Assembly (NCBI RefSeq): GCF_002927635.1
Contig: NZ_PRDS01000003.1
Coordinates: 124,001 to 188,000, forward strand
DNA from: Albidovulum inexpectatum
Lineage (GTDB): Bacteria > Pseudomonadota > Alphaproteobacteria > Rhodobacterales > Rhodobacteraceae
Reading direction: 5' to 3'
Length of the DNA: 64,000 bases
This document shows positions 63,347 through 64,000 of this stretch, piece after piece. Each line of letters starts with the position of its first letter. Within the stretch, counting starts at the first letter, position 1. Position numbers and translations under genes: made by a program. Under the pieces are notes generated by a model. The model did not search any database and was not told the origin of the DNA. It was given only the letters and a program-made list of their open reading frames with translations.

Positions 63347-64000
<654 letters not shown>

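Overview
The window is a stretch of the main chromosome of a high-GC alphaproteobacterium, most likely of the Rhodobacterales (Rhodobacter/Paracoccus/roseobacter group). Five things point there. The tRNA-His gene has the alphaproteobacterial form, with no encoded G-1, a G1:U72 pair and A73. An alphaproteobacterial LexA box (GTTC-N7-GTTC) lies before mmcB. Housekeeping clusters typical of the order are present (NDUFA12-mlaD-DUF2155-aat-accC-accB and dnaJ-cobS-cobT facing bolA). Small families restricted to alphaproteobacteria occur (DUF6324, MmcB). TRAP transporters are prominent. No rRNA, CRISPR array, prophage, integrase or insertion sequence was seen, and the window reads as core genome.

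Layout. 1-6.6 kb: end of a holin-like membrane gene and DUF3618; a glycosyltransferase with a GspE/MshEN N-terminal domain and a candidate CtrA box; carA; a YqeY protein; DUF2244; lipB. 6.7-13.8 kb: a possible 45-residue peptide gene; tRNA-Leu(GAG); a dipeptide-type ABC transporter (dppABCDF) led by an XRE-cupin regulator with a perfect 21-bp palindrome upstream. 13.8-23.8 kb: a TAXI-type TRAP system with DUF1850, a DctB/DctD two-component pair, and a dctPQM TRAP operon. The DctD protein has lost the sigma-54 contact loop. 23.9-34.1 kb: Na/phosphate symporter, CbiX-like protein, clpP and clpX, NDUFA12, MlaD, DUF2155, aat, accC and accB, EamA, YciB. 34.1-38.7 kb: a small capsule locus (kpsS, an export lipoprotein, kpsC). 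38.8-46.5 kb: ribE, a RibBX-type ribB, ribH, nusB; mmcB; two tRNAs; purM, purN, rnd. 46.5-64 kb: sufE, an FAD oxidase, a ClC channel, an aminopeptidase P, cobT/cobS/dnaJ against bolA, metA with an unknown P-loop ATPase, a FadL-like porin, a frameshifted EamA gene, a TehA/SLAC1 channel and the start of guaB.

How it works together. Three solute-uptake systems (Dpp, TAXI-TRAP, DctPQM) lie side by side with their regulators. Cofactor genes for lipoate, biotin-carboxyl carrier, riboflavin, cobalamin and Fe-S work are scattered among nucleotide synthesis (carA, purMN, guaB) and protein quality control (clpPX, aat). The capsule operon supplies Kdo-linker glycosyltransferases and an outer-membrane export protein, but no ABC exporter is in view. 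No wholly novel system is evident. The best leads are the GAFTGA-less DctD with helically phased tandem operators, the CtrA-box glycosyltransferase, the XRE-cupin palindrome, the metA-linked ATPase and the C7-tract frameshift in the EamA gene.
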